NCBI GenBank assembly: GCA_948146395.1
Contig: OX411548.1
Location: 37,952,912-38,016,911 of the forward strand
Direction: 5' to 3'
Source: Fragum whitleyi
Lineage: Eukaryota; Mollusca; Bivalvia; Cardiida; Cardiidae
Length of the DNA stretch: 64,000 bases
Part shown: one piece after another, positions 46,010 through 57,499 of the stretch
Numbering within the stretch: the first letter of the stretch is position 1
Layout of the letters: each line of letters starts with the position of its first letter
Notes under the pieces: model-generated
What the model saw: the letters and a program-made list of their open reading frames with translations, nothing else
Databases searched by the model: none
Told to the model about the DNA's origin: nothing
Program-made: the position numbers and the translations under genes

Positions 46010-47295
46010 GATATGGTTGAGGAGGAGATGCTATAGAATTCAAAGTGAAAATATGATCCACCCTTCCATACCCATGTCTATAGGCAAATCAGAATGTCAT
46101 AATGATTTTTTAAAAAAAGATAACTAAAGGAACATTCTGGCAAAGTTTTATTTAAAATAGTCTTATGCTTTAGGAGATATGTCCTTCATGGTTCATAGTG
46201 GAAAATGGTCAGGCTAATCAAATTTTCTCAACTATTTTTCGAAAGAATCACCAAGGGTAAATTAAGACAAAGTTTTTTTTTTTGAAATCAGCTTAGTAGT
46301 TAAGGTGAAGATTTACCCTATCAAGGATTCGTAGTGAAAAAATGTCGCGCCCTGCCACGCCCACATTTATGGGACAATCGGAATTTTCAGAAAAAAATTT
46401 AAGAAAATGTCGCCAAGGTAACTTTCTGGTAAAGTAAATTAAATAAGGACATATGGTTAAGGAAGTGGTGTCATTCAAAGTTTCAGAGTGAAATAATACC
46501 ACGTCCTGTCACGCCAAATTTAATTGACAAATCAGAATTTCGTAACAACTTTTGAAGAAGATCACCCAAAGAAGAAACTGACCAAATTTCATTGAAATCT
46601 ACCATGTAGTTTAGGAGGAGATGTCGTTTCTAAGATTTCATTATGGAAGCATGCCACGCCCATATTCATGGGTCATTTAGAATTTCACGATTAATTTTGA
46701 AGGGGGTCACGTAAGAAACATTTTAGGAAAATTTCATTAAAACTGGCCAAGCGGTTAAGGAGGAGATGTCGTTCAACGATTTAATAGTGACTTACTGCAC
46801 CGCCCTATTTGTCCCATATTTAAGGGTCAATTAGAATTTCGTAGCCAATTACGGAAGAGGGTCACTTAAGGAATATTCTAGCAAAATTTCATCGGGATCG
46901 GCCAAGTGGTTTAGATGATGTCGTTCAAAGATTTCATAATGGAAAAATGTCATGCCCTGCCACGCCCACATTTAAGAGCCAACGAAAATTTCCCGAACAA
47001 TTTTCGAGGGGGGGGGGGGGGGGGGCTCCCTAGGAACAATTTGTCCAAAATTTCATCTGGATCGGCCAAGTGGTTTCGGAGATGTCGTTCAAAGATTTCA
47101 TCATGGAAAAACGGCATGCACTGTCACGCCGCCATTTTTGGGCCAACCTAAATTTCACGAATAATTTTCGAAGGGGGCACCCTAGGAACAATTTGTCCAA
47201 ATTTCATTGAAATTGGCCACATGATCTAGGAGAATATGTCGTTCAATGATTTCATAGTACAAAACTGCCACGTCTTGTCACTACCACGCCCACAT
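46010..47295. repeat. Tandem array of ~155-bp units, eight to nine copies
   Basis: GGAGATGTCGTTCAA-type cores recur near 46018, 46175, 46310, 46455, 46610, 46755, 46910, 47075 and 47228, with CACGCCCACATTTATGGG between. It is the reverse complement of the family at 50325-54960. A G-run lies at 47008-47025. Confidence 0.85.
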
Positions 47296-47309
47296 ATCCC
47301 GGGCTTAGT

Positions 47310-47507
47310 GCAAAACGGTTGTTACCTTTTCAAAATTTTACAGGAGAGGGAAAAATCTTAACGACACTAAAGTTAAATGTTGTTTTGTACAATTGTTGGT
47401 ATGTTTGAAATAGTTGATTTAAGCTCCTTGATATACCATTTATTAACATTATGCAAGATTTATCTAAAATGAGTAATTTGCAAAAGTTTGAGTTACAACC
47501 GTTTTGC
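47310..47507. mobile_element. 198-bp element bounded by inverted GCAAAACGGTTGT motifs
   Basis: GCAAAACGGTTGTTACC at 47310 and GTTACAACCGTTTTGC ending at 47507 form inverted ends. Further copies of the motif lie at 47544 and 49442, see the palindrome entry. Confidence 0.55.
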
Positions 47508-49438
47508 AATTAAAAATCCAACAAACTGAAATAAAAGTTTTGCGCAAAACGGATGTAACTAATTTCAAATGGCCATAAACTTCCACCTTAGATCTATTAT
47601 TGCAGTTGAAGGCTTTGTTTCTTTCTCTTGTGTCAATTCAAATGCTTTCTTAACTGAAAAGCTCTTTTTCAAAAAACATGATGAAGCATACTGAGTTGCA
47701 CACCGTTTGTTTTGTTTCTGGCATGAATATTTATATATATAAAAAAAACCCGTTCAAATTGACAAACATATTACAAACAACAGAGAAAACTATAATTCTA
47801 GATTGTAACTATTAAACGCTTGAGGAAAATAATGATTACTCTTGCTATTTCTCTAAAAAATCATCTTTTCTTTTCGTTTAAGTGTCCAAAGATTGTAGAT
47901 CCGTCAATGCGTCTGTTGACCTATTTGTCCAGAGCATATCTCAAAATGTATGCAAGCTAGAACTATTAAACAAATAGATTTGTTGAATAACATCCCTAGA
48001 GTTGCTTTTGGGCTCTGACTTATACACTAAGGAATAGAAAGAACATTGCTCTTGACTACTTATCAACCTAATTGCATATATATTTTTACATGAAGCATTG
48101 ACCTACATGCCTTCTCCAAATGTTGTGCAAATAAATCCCATGGAATCAATGTTTCAGGCTCAATTTTAAGGGTGTAGAATTCCTGAACCCAACTTGTCAA
48201 ACATGGGCTTTTTTACTTGCAGACAAGTACCTTTCTAGGCCACTTGTCCATGGACGAGTAAATACCAGAGCAATTCTTTGAATGGTAATTTATTGATCTT
48301 GGTGATAAATTATCCTTATGAAATATGGAAAAGGGCAGAAACGGGTTTATAATAAAGAATATGCTGGGGTCCAGCATTTTCTTTATTAAAAATATTGCTT
48401 TCTCAAGATTTATCAATTCACTTATCCAAAAGATAAGTTCATTTCTATCAAGGACAAGTACAAAATTAACTTTATTTGACCATGGACAAGTTAAAAAAAT
48501 CTGTATTTCCCCATCCCTTTCAATTTTACATATCAAAAAAACTCCTCACAAACTATAGGCCTTAGGTAAATACTGAAATTATGGACACAGAAGCACGGGC
48601 AAAGTTTTAAAGCAAACTTTGTAACACAGATGCGATATAACAAATTATATACAACAGTTGCATCTAAAACATCTAAAATCTTAATGAAACAATAACTTTT
48701 AAGTAAAACATATAGTTAAAAACCAAATGAATTATATGTCAGAGTGAAATGATTGTCTAGAAGCTAATATTATGATTGTAGAAGTATGAGTAAAGTTTCC
48801 GAGCAATACCATCAATAGAAAAAGAGATGTGACAGAACCTTATCTTATTTAAGCATTATTCCAAAGCAAACACAGACCCCCAGACCGAGATGACTGAACC
48901 CCCCCCCCCCCAACAAAGGAAGAACCAACCTACAAATTAAAAAAAAAATAATATAAGAATCAATTTGTGTGTATCATCATCCTTTACAGAAAAGACAGTT
49001 CTTGTTTAAGTCAATGAGCCATGCAAATTGAACTTAAAATGTCTTCAAGAAACAACCAAAAGCTAGTTACACTAACCAGCATGCTTGCAAGTCATTTTAA
49101 TGGAAAAGCTTTTCAATTTGATGATAAAAAAAAACTGAATTGCCACTGCCATTCATTGTCTAGAAATTCTAGTAAACTTCCAGAGAAATTTAGTCTTAAG
49201 ATGATTTCATTTTACTTCTTCAATGTGCAGAAGAGATAGTATAATGTCTGCTTTGTCTGATTATCATACTGTGCGATATAATAACTTTGTTCATCTTAGT
49301 TTGAATCTAGGTTATTGGTTAAAGCATTCCAAAGGTGTTGCTAAATAAGATAGAAACCTTTCTGTACAACTTAAGATCCTTTCTGTGATATGATGGAAGT
49401 TTTTTTGCTTCAAGTTCTTATATCTCTACAATATCTTT
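47508..49438. other. AT-rich DNA between motif copies, no gene seen
   Basis: GCAAAACGGATGTAACT at 47544 and the palindrome at 49439-49482 may mark the ends of a 1.9-kb element. No transposase-like frame inside. A C-run is at 48900-48911. Some 47-48 kb sequence repeats AT-rich motifs only. Confidence 0.4.
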
Positions 49439-49482
49439 CATGCAAAACGGTTGTAACTCATGAGTTATAACCGTTTTGCATG
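49439..49482. repeat. 44-bp near-perfect palindrome of the GCAAAACGGTTGTAAC motif
   Basis: CATGCAAAACGGTTGTAACT is followed directly by its inverse with a single mismatched pair. Confidence 0.95.
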
Positions 49483-50075
49483 AACATTTTTTCAGTTTTC
49501 GGATACAACCTTTTTTAAAAATTCCATTTGATCTGAAAATAAAAGCAATTTTCAGGTAATATTTTAGGGGATATGTTTTGGTAAGATTGAAATAGAGCGT
49601 ACTGTGCTCAGTTAAGCTAAAATATCAATCATATTGAATATTGAAACGTACTTTTTCTTAAGGCAACCTTTCTTTTTTTATGTTAACTTTAAGCACAGAC
49701 AAAAAAGTGTCATTGTTAAGTTGGAATGCGGAGCAATTCCAACTTAGATTTAACAAAACCGCAAAATGAACACAAGATAATTTCATTTCGGTTTTTTTGA
49801 TAACACATGTCACGTGAACAGGATGTGAATACACTTCGGCCTGTTTTGTATATCCCATCTTGACATAGACATACAGTTTATTTCATCAAAAAGTATTAAT
49901 GCTGTACAATTACACAACTGTCACTTCACGTATATTATCAACACGCTAATTTATATTTTAACTGATTTTTATTGAAAGTTGCGTAGGAATTTACCAGTAT
50001 CACACGTTTGCATTACTATATTTGGAAATCATGTGATAAGTCTAGCCCAATAAAGTCAGCCATTGAAAATAGCAC

Positions 50076-50195
50076 TAGCCAAGCACGTGATCTGCTTATT
50101 TGGTAATGTCACGATCTGTTTTCTCAGTATTGTAGCAAAAGCACAGGCCAATCACGTGATCTGCTTATTTGGTAATGTCGCGACCTGTTTTTCAT
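50076..50195. repeat. 69-bp direct duplication
   Basis: CACGTGATCTGCTTATTTGG recurs at 50084 and 50153, followed by TAATGTC[AG]CGA. Each copy begins at a CACGTG E-box. Confidence 0.85.
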
Positions 50196-50627
50196 AGAAT
50201 TAGGTTATAGTTTCCTTTACAGGTCTACTTTCTCTTTCTGAAGGACCTTTTTACACATTTAACTTAGAAAAATTGTTAAATTGTACATTTCTGTCTGCAG
50301 TTACGAAATAAAAATGTTCAGTTTTTAGCTCACCTTAATACAACGTGGTCACGGGGATCTTTTAGTATCAGTCCGTCTTCTGTCGTCAACAACATTAATA
50401 ACTTCTTCTTCTCCTGAACCGTCGGGCCGATTTCAATGAAACTTTACAAGAATGTTCATAATGTGACCCTTTTCAAAAATGTTCGCGAAATTTTTATTCG
50501 TCCATAAATATGGGCGTGGCTGGGCGGGGCTTATTTTGAGGCCGAAATCTTTGAACGGTATCTCCTCCTGAACCATTGGGCCGATTTTAATGAAACTTTA
50601 CCAGAAAGATCCTTGAGTGACCTTTTT

Positions 50628-52494
50628 TAGCTCACCTGAGCACGAAGTGCTCAAGGTGAGCTATTGTGATGGGCTGCTGTCCGTCGTCCGTCGTCCATCG
50701 TCCGTCGTCCATCGTCCGTCGTACATCGTCCGTCGTCAAACTTTACCTTGTGTGCACTCTAGAGGCCACATTTTTGGCCCAAATGTCTTGAAACTTGGTC
50801 AGAATGTTTGTCTCCATCAAATCTCGGTCGAGTTTGAAATTGGGTCAAGTTGGGTCAAAAATGGGGTCAAGGGGTCAAATTTTGTAAAAACCTTGTGTGC
50901 ACTCTGGGGGCCACATTTTTGGCCCAAATGTCTTGAAACTTGGTCAGAATGTTTGTCTATATTGAATCTCGGTCAAGTTCAAAATTGGGTCAAGTGAGGT
51001 CAAAAATGGGGTCAAAGGGTCAAATTTTAGAAAAACCTTGTGTGCACTCTAGAGGCCACATTTTTGGCCCAATTGTCTTGAAACTTGGTCAGAATGTTTG
51101 TCTCCATCAAATCTCAGTCGAGTTCGAAATTGGGTCCTGTTGGGTCAAGAATGGGGCCAAGGGGTCAAATTTTAGAAAAACCTTGTGTGCACTCTAGTGG
51201 CCACATTTTTGGCCTAAATGTCTTGAAATTTGGTCAGAATGTTTGTCTCCATCAAATCTCGGTCTAGTTGGAAATTGGGTCAAGTGAGGTCAAAAATGGG
51301 GTCAAGGGGTCAAATTTAAAAAAAAACCTTGTGTGCCCTCTAGAGGCCACATTTTTTGGCCCAAATGTCTTGAAACTTAGGCAGAATGTTTGTCTTTATC
51401 AAATCTCGGTCAAGTTCGAAATTGGGTCAACAGGGGTCAAAAATGGGGTCAAGGGGTTGAATTTTAGAAAAACCTTGTGTGCACTCGGGGGGCCACATTT
51501 TTGGCCCAAATGTCTTGAAACTTAGTCAGAATGTTTGTCTCTATTGAATCTCGGTCAAGTTCGAAATTGGGTCAAGTGAGGTCAAAAATGGGGTCAAGGG
51601 ATCAAATTTTAAAAAAAACTTTATGTGCACTCTAGAGGCCATATTTTTGGCCCAATTGTCTTGAAACCTGGTCAGAATGTTTGTCTCCATCAATTCTCAG
51701 TCGAGTTTGAAATTGGGTCAAGTTAAGTCAAAATTGGGGTCAAGGGGTCAAATTTTAGAAAAACCTTGTGTGCACTCTAGGGGCCACATTTTTGGCCTAA
51801 ATGTCTTGAAACCTGGTCAGAATGTTTGTCTCCATCAAATCTCGGTCGAGTTCGAAATTGGGTCAAGTGAGGTCAAAAATGGGGTCAGGGGGTCAAATTT
51901 TATAAAATCCTTGTGTGCACTCTAAAGGCCACATTTTTGGTCCAAATGTCTTGAAACTTGCTCAGGATGTCTGTCTCCATCAAATCTCGGTCGAGTTCGA
52001 AATTGGGTCAAGTGGGGTCAAAAATGGGGTCAATGGGTCAAATTTTAGAAAAACCTTGTGTGCACTCTGGGGGCCACATTTTTGGTCCAAATGTCTTGAA
52101 ACTTGGTCAAAATGTTTGTCTTCATCAAATCTTGGTCAAGTTTGAAATTGGGTCAAGTGGGGTCAAAATGGGGTCAAGGGGGTCAAATTTTAGAAAAACC
52201 TAGTGTGCGCTTTGGAGGCCACATTTTTGGCCCAAATGTCTTTGTTTGTCTCCGTCAAATCTTAGTCTAGATCAAAATTGGGTCAAGTTGGGTCAAAATG
52301 GGGTCATGGGGTCAAATTCTAGAAAAACCTTGTGTGCTCTATAGGGGAAGTATATTTGACTCAAATGTATGTAGTCTTGATATCTTTGACTTTTGTTAAG
52401 CCAGTAATGAATTTCAAATAAGTAGTGTTGGCACTTTGCTTCCTTTGTAAACTATATGCCTCAGGTGAGCGCTTAAGGGCCAATGGCCCTCTTG
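50628..52494 (+). mobile_element. Helitron/pearl-like element with eleven internal 145-bp repeats
   Basis: Starts TAGCTCACCTGAGCACGAAG with a self-complementary terminus and a CCGTCGTCC block, and ends with the hairpin AGGGCCAATGGCCCT followed by CTTG. In between, ACCTTGTGTGCACTCT recurs at 50745, 50890, 51035, 51180, 51326, 51472, 51618, 51763, 51908, 52054, 52198 and (shortened) 52327. Structure resembles bivalve pearl/CvA elements. The 3' CTTG is not the canonical Helitron CTRR. Many overlapping open frames are repeat artefacts. Confidence 0.8.
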
Positions 52495-52649
52495 TTTTTA
52501 ATTGTTCGCGAAATTTTGATTGTCCCTTAAATATAGGTGTGGCAGTGAGGGGCTTATTTTGAGCCCGAAATCTTTGAACGATATCTCCCCCCTGAAACAC
52601 TGGCCCGATTTCAATGAAACTTTACCAGAATAATCCTTGATGGACCCTC

Positions 52650-53990
52650 TTTAGCTCCACTGGCTGAAAGCCACTGGGGCTATTGTCATGGCGTTGTGTC
52701 CGTCGTGCGTCCGTCCGTCCGTCCGTGCGTGCGGTCGTAAACTTTTCTTTAAAAATCTTCTCAGAAACTACTGGATGGATTTCAACCAAACTTCAAAGGA
52801 ATGATCCTTGGGTGACCCTCTTTCAAAGCTGTTCAAGAAATGTTGATCCAATGAAATACATGGATTTAATGGGCGTGGCTAATTTCCAAATATGGTAAAA
52901 AGTGAGTTTTCTCAGATTCTAATTGATGGATACCAATAAAATTTTACATAAATGATCCTTAGGTGACCCTTTATCAGTCTACAAAAAATCATTGTGAACG
53001 GATGGAAAATATGCATTTTATGGGCGGATGTCATTTCTCTATATGTTATATAGTTGAAACTTTGAAAATCATTTTCTCAGAATGTAAGCGATGGATATCA
53101 ATCAAATTTCACTGGAATGATCCTTGAGTGAACCTTTATCAGTCTACAAAAAACATTGTGATTGGATGGAAAATATGCATTTTACGGGCGGAGGTCATTT
53201 CTCTATATGTTATATAGAGGAAACTTTGAAAATCATTTTCTCAGAATGTAAGTGATGGATTTCAACCAAATTTCACTGGAATGATCCTTGTGTGACCCTT
53301 TATCAGTCTACAAAAGATCATTGTGATTAGATGGAAAATATGCATTTTATGGGCGGAGGTCATTTCTCTATATGTTATATAGTGGAAACTTTGAAAATCA
53401 TTTTCTCAGAATGTAAGCGATGGATATCAGTCAAATTTCACTGGAAAGATCCTTGAGTGACCCTTTATCAGTCATAAAAAAGTCATTGTGATCGGATGGA
53501 AAATATACATTTTATGGGCGGAGGTCATTTCTCTGTATGTTATTAAGTGGAAACTATGAAAATCATTTTCTCAGAATCTAATTTTTCGATATCAACCAAA
53601 TTTCACAGGAACAATCCTTGAGTGACCCTTTATCAGTGTACCAAAAATTATTTTGATTGGATGAAAAATATGCATTTTATGGGTGGAGGTAATTTCTCAA
53701 TATGTTAAATAGTGGAAACTATGAAAATCATTTTCTCAGAATACAATGTATAACTGATGGATATCAATCAAACATTTTTGGTATGGTCTTTGGATGGCCC
53801 ATTATCATGCAGCCAAAAATTATTTTGATTTGAGAGCGGAGGTCATTTCTCTCTCTGTTATATAGTGGAAACTTTGAAAATCATTTTCAACATCAGTAGA
53901 ACCCAAAGTATCTAAAAATCTAATCAAAAAATCTAATTTTGCAAAAATTTCAAGCCTGTAGAGCGACTCAAACCATTCATGGCTTTCTAG
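52650..53990 (+). mobile_element. Helitron-like element with internal 165-bp repeats
   Basis: Starts TTTAGCTCCACTGGCTGAAAG, has a GTCCGTCCGTCC block, and five to six units marked by TTTGAAAATCATTTTCTCAG (53061, 53225, 53390, 53555, 53720, 53873). Ends in a CCAT/ATGG hairpin followed by TTTCTAG, matching a Helitron 3' end (hairpin then CTAG). No Rep/helicase inside. Confidence 0.75.
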
Positions 53991-54960
53991 TTTAAAATTT
54001 GTTCGCGAAATTTTGAATGGCCCATAAATATGGGCATGACAAGGAGGGGCTTATTTTGAGCCCAAAATCTTTGAACGATATCTCTTCCTGAAACACTGGG
54101 CCAATTTCAATGAAACTTTACTTGATTGTTCCTTGGGTGACACTTCTCAAAAATTGTTCGATAATTTCGATTTTGCATTTTATATGGGCGGGGCAGGGCG
54201 CGGCTTTTTTGAGTCCGAAATCTTTGAACAACATCTCCTCCTGAATGACTCGGCCGATTTCAATTAAACTTTACCAAATGTTCTTTAGATGACCATTTTC
54301 AAAAATTGTTCGCGAAATTTTGAATGGCCCAACATTAAGGGCGGGGCAGGGCTGGGCCTTTTCTGAGCCTATAATCTTTGAACGCCACCTTCTCCTGACC
54401 CACTTGGCCGATTTCAATGAAACTTTACCAGAATGTTTCTTGGGTGACCCTTTTCAAACAATGCTTCTGAAATTTCGATTGCTCTATAATTATGGGCGAA
54501 GCTTGGCGGGGCATTTTGTAACTTTGAAATCTTTGATCGACATCTCCTCCTGAACAACTGGGCCGTTTTTAATTAACTGGGATGTTCCTTGAGTGACCCT
54601 TTTCAAAAATTGTTCAATAAAATTTTAATCAATGGGCCGATTTCAATGAAACTTTACCAGAATGTTCCTTTGATTACCCACTTCAAATAATGTTCACGAA
54701 TCTTGGATTAGACCATAAATATGGGCGTGGCAGGGCAGGGCTTATTTTGAGTCTCCTCTGTAATGAATGGGTGAGCAGGGTCTATTGTCACTGTTAATCA
54801 TTGGATTAAAATCTTTTCTTCAACAATTATGCAAATTTGAATGAAACTTTGGCAGAAAGTTTCTTGGATGAGATCCTTTGGACCAATAAAATTCATATGC
54901 GTAGTTTAGGGCGGGCCATTCTGGCTCTTCTTTCATTCATCAGTTTCAGACCTGTATAGC

Positions 54961-56228
54961 GATTTATGGGTTTAAGCGTCTCTCGTTATTGAAATACATT
55001 GATTTATACACGCCCGTCAAAAGACGAGACGTATTATGTGATCACCTGTGATGGGCGGGAGGCGTCAGCTTCGTTAGTGGCTTGAGGTCAGCGTCTCTTG
55101 AACGCATTCCAACTTATCAGTACTTTCAGTACTTTGATTTTTCAAATAGAGCTATAGTTTTAATTATCTTGATATAGTACCATTTGTTATGCCAAAGTTA
55201 ATAAGGCTCTAGGCCACATGGATTACAAGAAAATCTTTTAAAGTTTCCCTTCTTGGTTTCTTTGTAAAATCCGAGATGAAACAACGTTTACCTTATTCTA
55301 AAGTTAAATCAATAGTACGAAGTTTTTTTTTGTAAAGGGCCATCACGCGATGAAACACGCAAAAATTCAAGGGTCTAATTCTTACAGTAATGAGGAGAAT
55401 ATTTCTTTTCTGTGGATTCCAATTCTGTGAAGTATTTTGAAAGTCTTTGACCTAAGGATCATGTGAAGTTTGGTTAAAATTAGATGGCTAGTTTGGGTGG
55501 AATTTTTTTTAAATAAGTGTTACAGACGACCAGGCGGACGCAAGACAATGACTTCGTGCTGAAAAAAGGTAAGAGTAGTGATGCGTTAAGAGTAGGCCTA
55601 TAAGGTAGTTTATAATATGACCTACGTCGTTGGGGTGAAATAATCCCGTTGAATATTTTTTATATTACACGGATGTTATTCCACTAGTGGAATAGCTATG
55701 CAAAGGAGCTAAGAACGGATATCAATGTTATATTTTCATTGGAAAATGACGTCATAATGGATTTGCTGACGTCATTAAAAAAACGGCGTTATATGTTTCG
55801 CGGATTAACTTGCATCAATAAATATGGTAATTTCCTCGTTTTATCACGAAATATTTGGTCATATTATAAACGCAGCATCGTTTTTATTTGTTTAAAGATG
55901 ACTCGTTTTATAATTCGATATTCATTACTATTCAATAACCACTCTATCAATATCCTCTACAACAGCAACAATAGCATAACAACATAAATTTACCGAGAAA
56001 ACAAGTTGTGAAAAAAAAATCAGTACCCCCTCTCACCATTCCTTGTAATAATATCATTTTCCATTGTTGTACCATGTATGTACCTTAGAGAAATAAAGGT
56101 TATGTTATGTTCTTATTAACAAACGTTTAGAACCGGAATCCCGCTTTGCACAATGGAAGGCGGGGTGCTAATTTTATACATTTCGCTTACGTTTCCATCT
56201 TGAACGAAAAGCAAACTGTCGTAATTCA
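54961..56228. other. Intergenic, no confident gene
   Basis: Holds two TGACGTCA sites (55747, 55767), the palindrome TTCCACTAGTGGAA (near 55679), and an AATAAA followed by TTATG repeats near 56093, which may be a LINE 3' end. The 82-codon frame at 55739-55987 lacks protein features. Confidence 0.45.
55747..55774. promoter_or_regulatory. Pair of consensus CRE sites
   Basis: TGACGTCA at 55747-55754 and 55767-55774, 20 bases apart centre to centre, the same face of the helix. No gene can be assigned to them. Confidence 0.4.
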
Positions 56229-57491
56229 TCAGACATAGTTTACTACGTACTCATACGAACCTTCGTCGCAACATTGCGGGCAAAGCTTACAAGGCTTGCA
56301 TCGAAAGAAGCCTCCTTCTGAACAACAGAGATTTCGTATAAAAATGTGTTTTGCAATTATATGTGGAGCAATATAGAATGCCAAAGTCAGTTCAACTACT
56401 GACATGATAATGATCACGATAATCGCAGTTGCATAGCTAGCGTGGAACAAATTTATGGCTTTATATATCCAATCTTCTGCAAAAATGGTCAAGATTGTAA
56501 ATAATATGAAGCATACTAATTTCGTGATTAATACAATGATCCTTGCACATTTACACTGACTACATGTTGAATCCAATTTTTTATAGCAACGACCGCAGCT
56601 TAAGCAAATCATAAGAATGATAACAAATATATAACAACCGATCATAATACCTAGTGTCATCCAATCACACCATGTTTTAATGCCCCTATTTGACTTGCTT
56701 GTTGAACAAAACTTTGCAGCTTTGTAGAATTTCTGTACATGGTAGTCTGTTACGTTTTCGTCAACATTACTATTATAATCGTTGATCACTGCATAAACCA
56801 AAAAGTTGTAACCATACAGCAATCCTTGCACAATAGTAAAAAATATTTGCAATGATATCCAACAAAATCTAACTGCTTGAAGAGATGACGCATCATTGAG
56901 CTCCGTAACCTTTGAATCAAATTTACTTTGAGTTGTCGTTTGGTTTTCCATTAACCCAGTGTTACTTTTAGTGGTAGGCGTATTTATATTTTTCTCTGAT
57001 TTTTCTCGGCCAAAAACCATCTTTATTGCAAAATGTTCACAATTTCTTAAACAACAGCAGTATCCACCCTGAACTTTATTATTCTTAGCATTTTCTGCTC
57101 TCCTTTTTGTTTCCTGCTGGTGATGCCGATTCAGTCTGTAGTCAATTTTGGTCACATCACAACTTCTGACATGTTTCGTGGTAAGTTGTACACTATTTCC
57201 ATTTTTATGTAATTTTCCAGGAACTTCTATTACATCAATTGTAGCAGAAAGTCCGTTCTCCGCAACGGATTTAATGTCCATTACAATAGCATGGTGTTTG
57301 CATGGTAGGGGTATACCACAAAACTTCATAGGTAATTCTATATGATCACCGGGTACAAGGCAGTTCGGACAGCTACAAACAGAACATGGTTTACGACCGC
57401 AGTTTTCTTCGACAGTGTTACCAGCACTTTTACAATTTGGGCAGGTACAATGTGTATAAAATCTTACTGGTGTCCTTTTTCGGCAAATCAT
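56229..57491 (-). CDS. Cys-rich LRAT-domain-like protein with four membrane segments
   Basis: The open frame is 420 residues. Residues 5-44 hold two C-x-C-P-x-C clusters (zinc-ribbon-like). Residues 47-160 resemble the LRAT/NC (NlpC/P60-type) domain: PGDHIEL, then KHHAIV with the first catalytic His, and RNCEHF with the nucleophile Cys151. LRAT enzymes transfer acyl groups from lipids. The second catalytic His, expected about 12 residues after the first, is not there (residues 76-80 are VAENG), so full activity is doubtful. Hydrophobic segments lie near 208-236, 277-298, 316-338 and 352-376, and the C-terminus is Cys-rich (CCSEGG, CKPCKLCPQCC). Upstream in frame lies TAG, but CATTTTAG could be a splice acceptor, adding KC before the Met to give a CMIC pair. 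An earlier exon is therefore possible. Confidence 0.7.
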   Translation of the reverse strand: MICRKRTPVRFYTHCTCPNCKSAGNTVEENCGRKPCSVCSCPNCLVPGDHIELPMKFCGIPLPCKHHAIVMDIKSVAENGLSATIDVIEVPGKLHKNGNSVQLTTKHVRSCDVTKIDYRLNRHHQQETKRRAENAKNNKVQGGYCCCLRNCEHFAIKMVFGREKSEKNINTPTTKSNTGLMENQTTTQSKFDSKVTELNDASSLQAVRFCWISLQIFFTIVQGLLYGYNFLVYAVINDYNSNVDENVTDYHVQKFYKAAKFCSTSKSNRGIKTWCDWMTLGIMIGCYIFVIILMICLSCGRCYKKLDSTCSQCKCARIIVLITKLVCFILFTILTIFAEDWIYKAINLFHASYATAIIVIIIMSVVELTLAFYIAPHIIAKHIFIRNLCCSEGGFFRCKPCKLCPQCCDEGSYEYVVNYV

Positions 57492-57499
57492 ACATTTCT

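Larger units (their letters stand above)
50325..54960 (+). repeat. Tandem ~155-bp repeat element, host for two nested elements
   Basis: Begins TTTTTAGCTCACC near 50325. Units containing GGGCCGATTTCAATGAAAC, GTTCGCGAAATTTTGA and ATGGGCGTGGC run at 50400-50627, 52500-52650 and 53995-54760. The interruptions are the elements at 50628-52494 and 52650-53990. The host repeat resumes in register after each. Confidence 0.85.

Noticed and set aside
50617..52203. Series of 60-126 codon frames with CVHSRGHIFGPNVLK-type repeats
   Set aside because: They are readings of the 145-bp tandem repeat in several frames and show no sign of coding selection.
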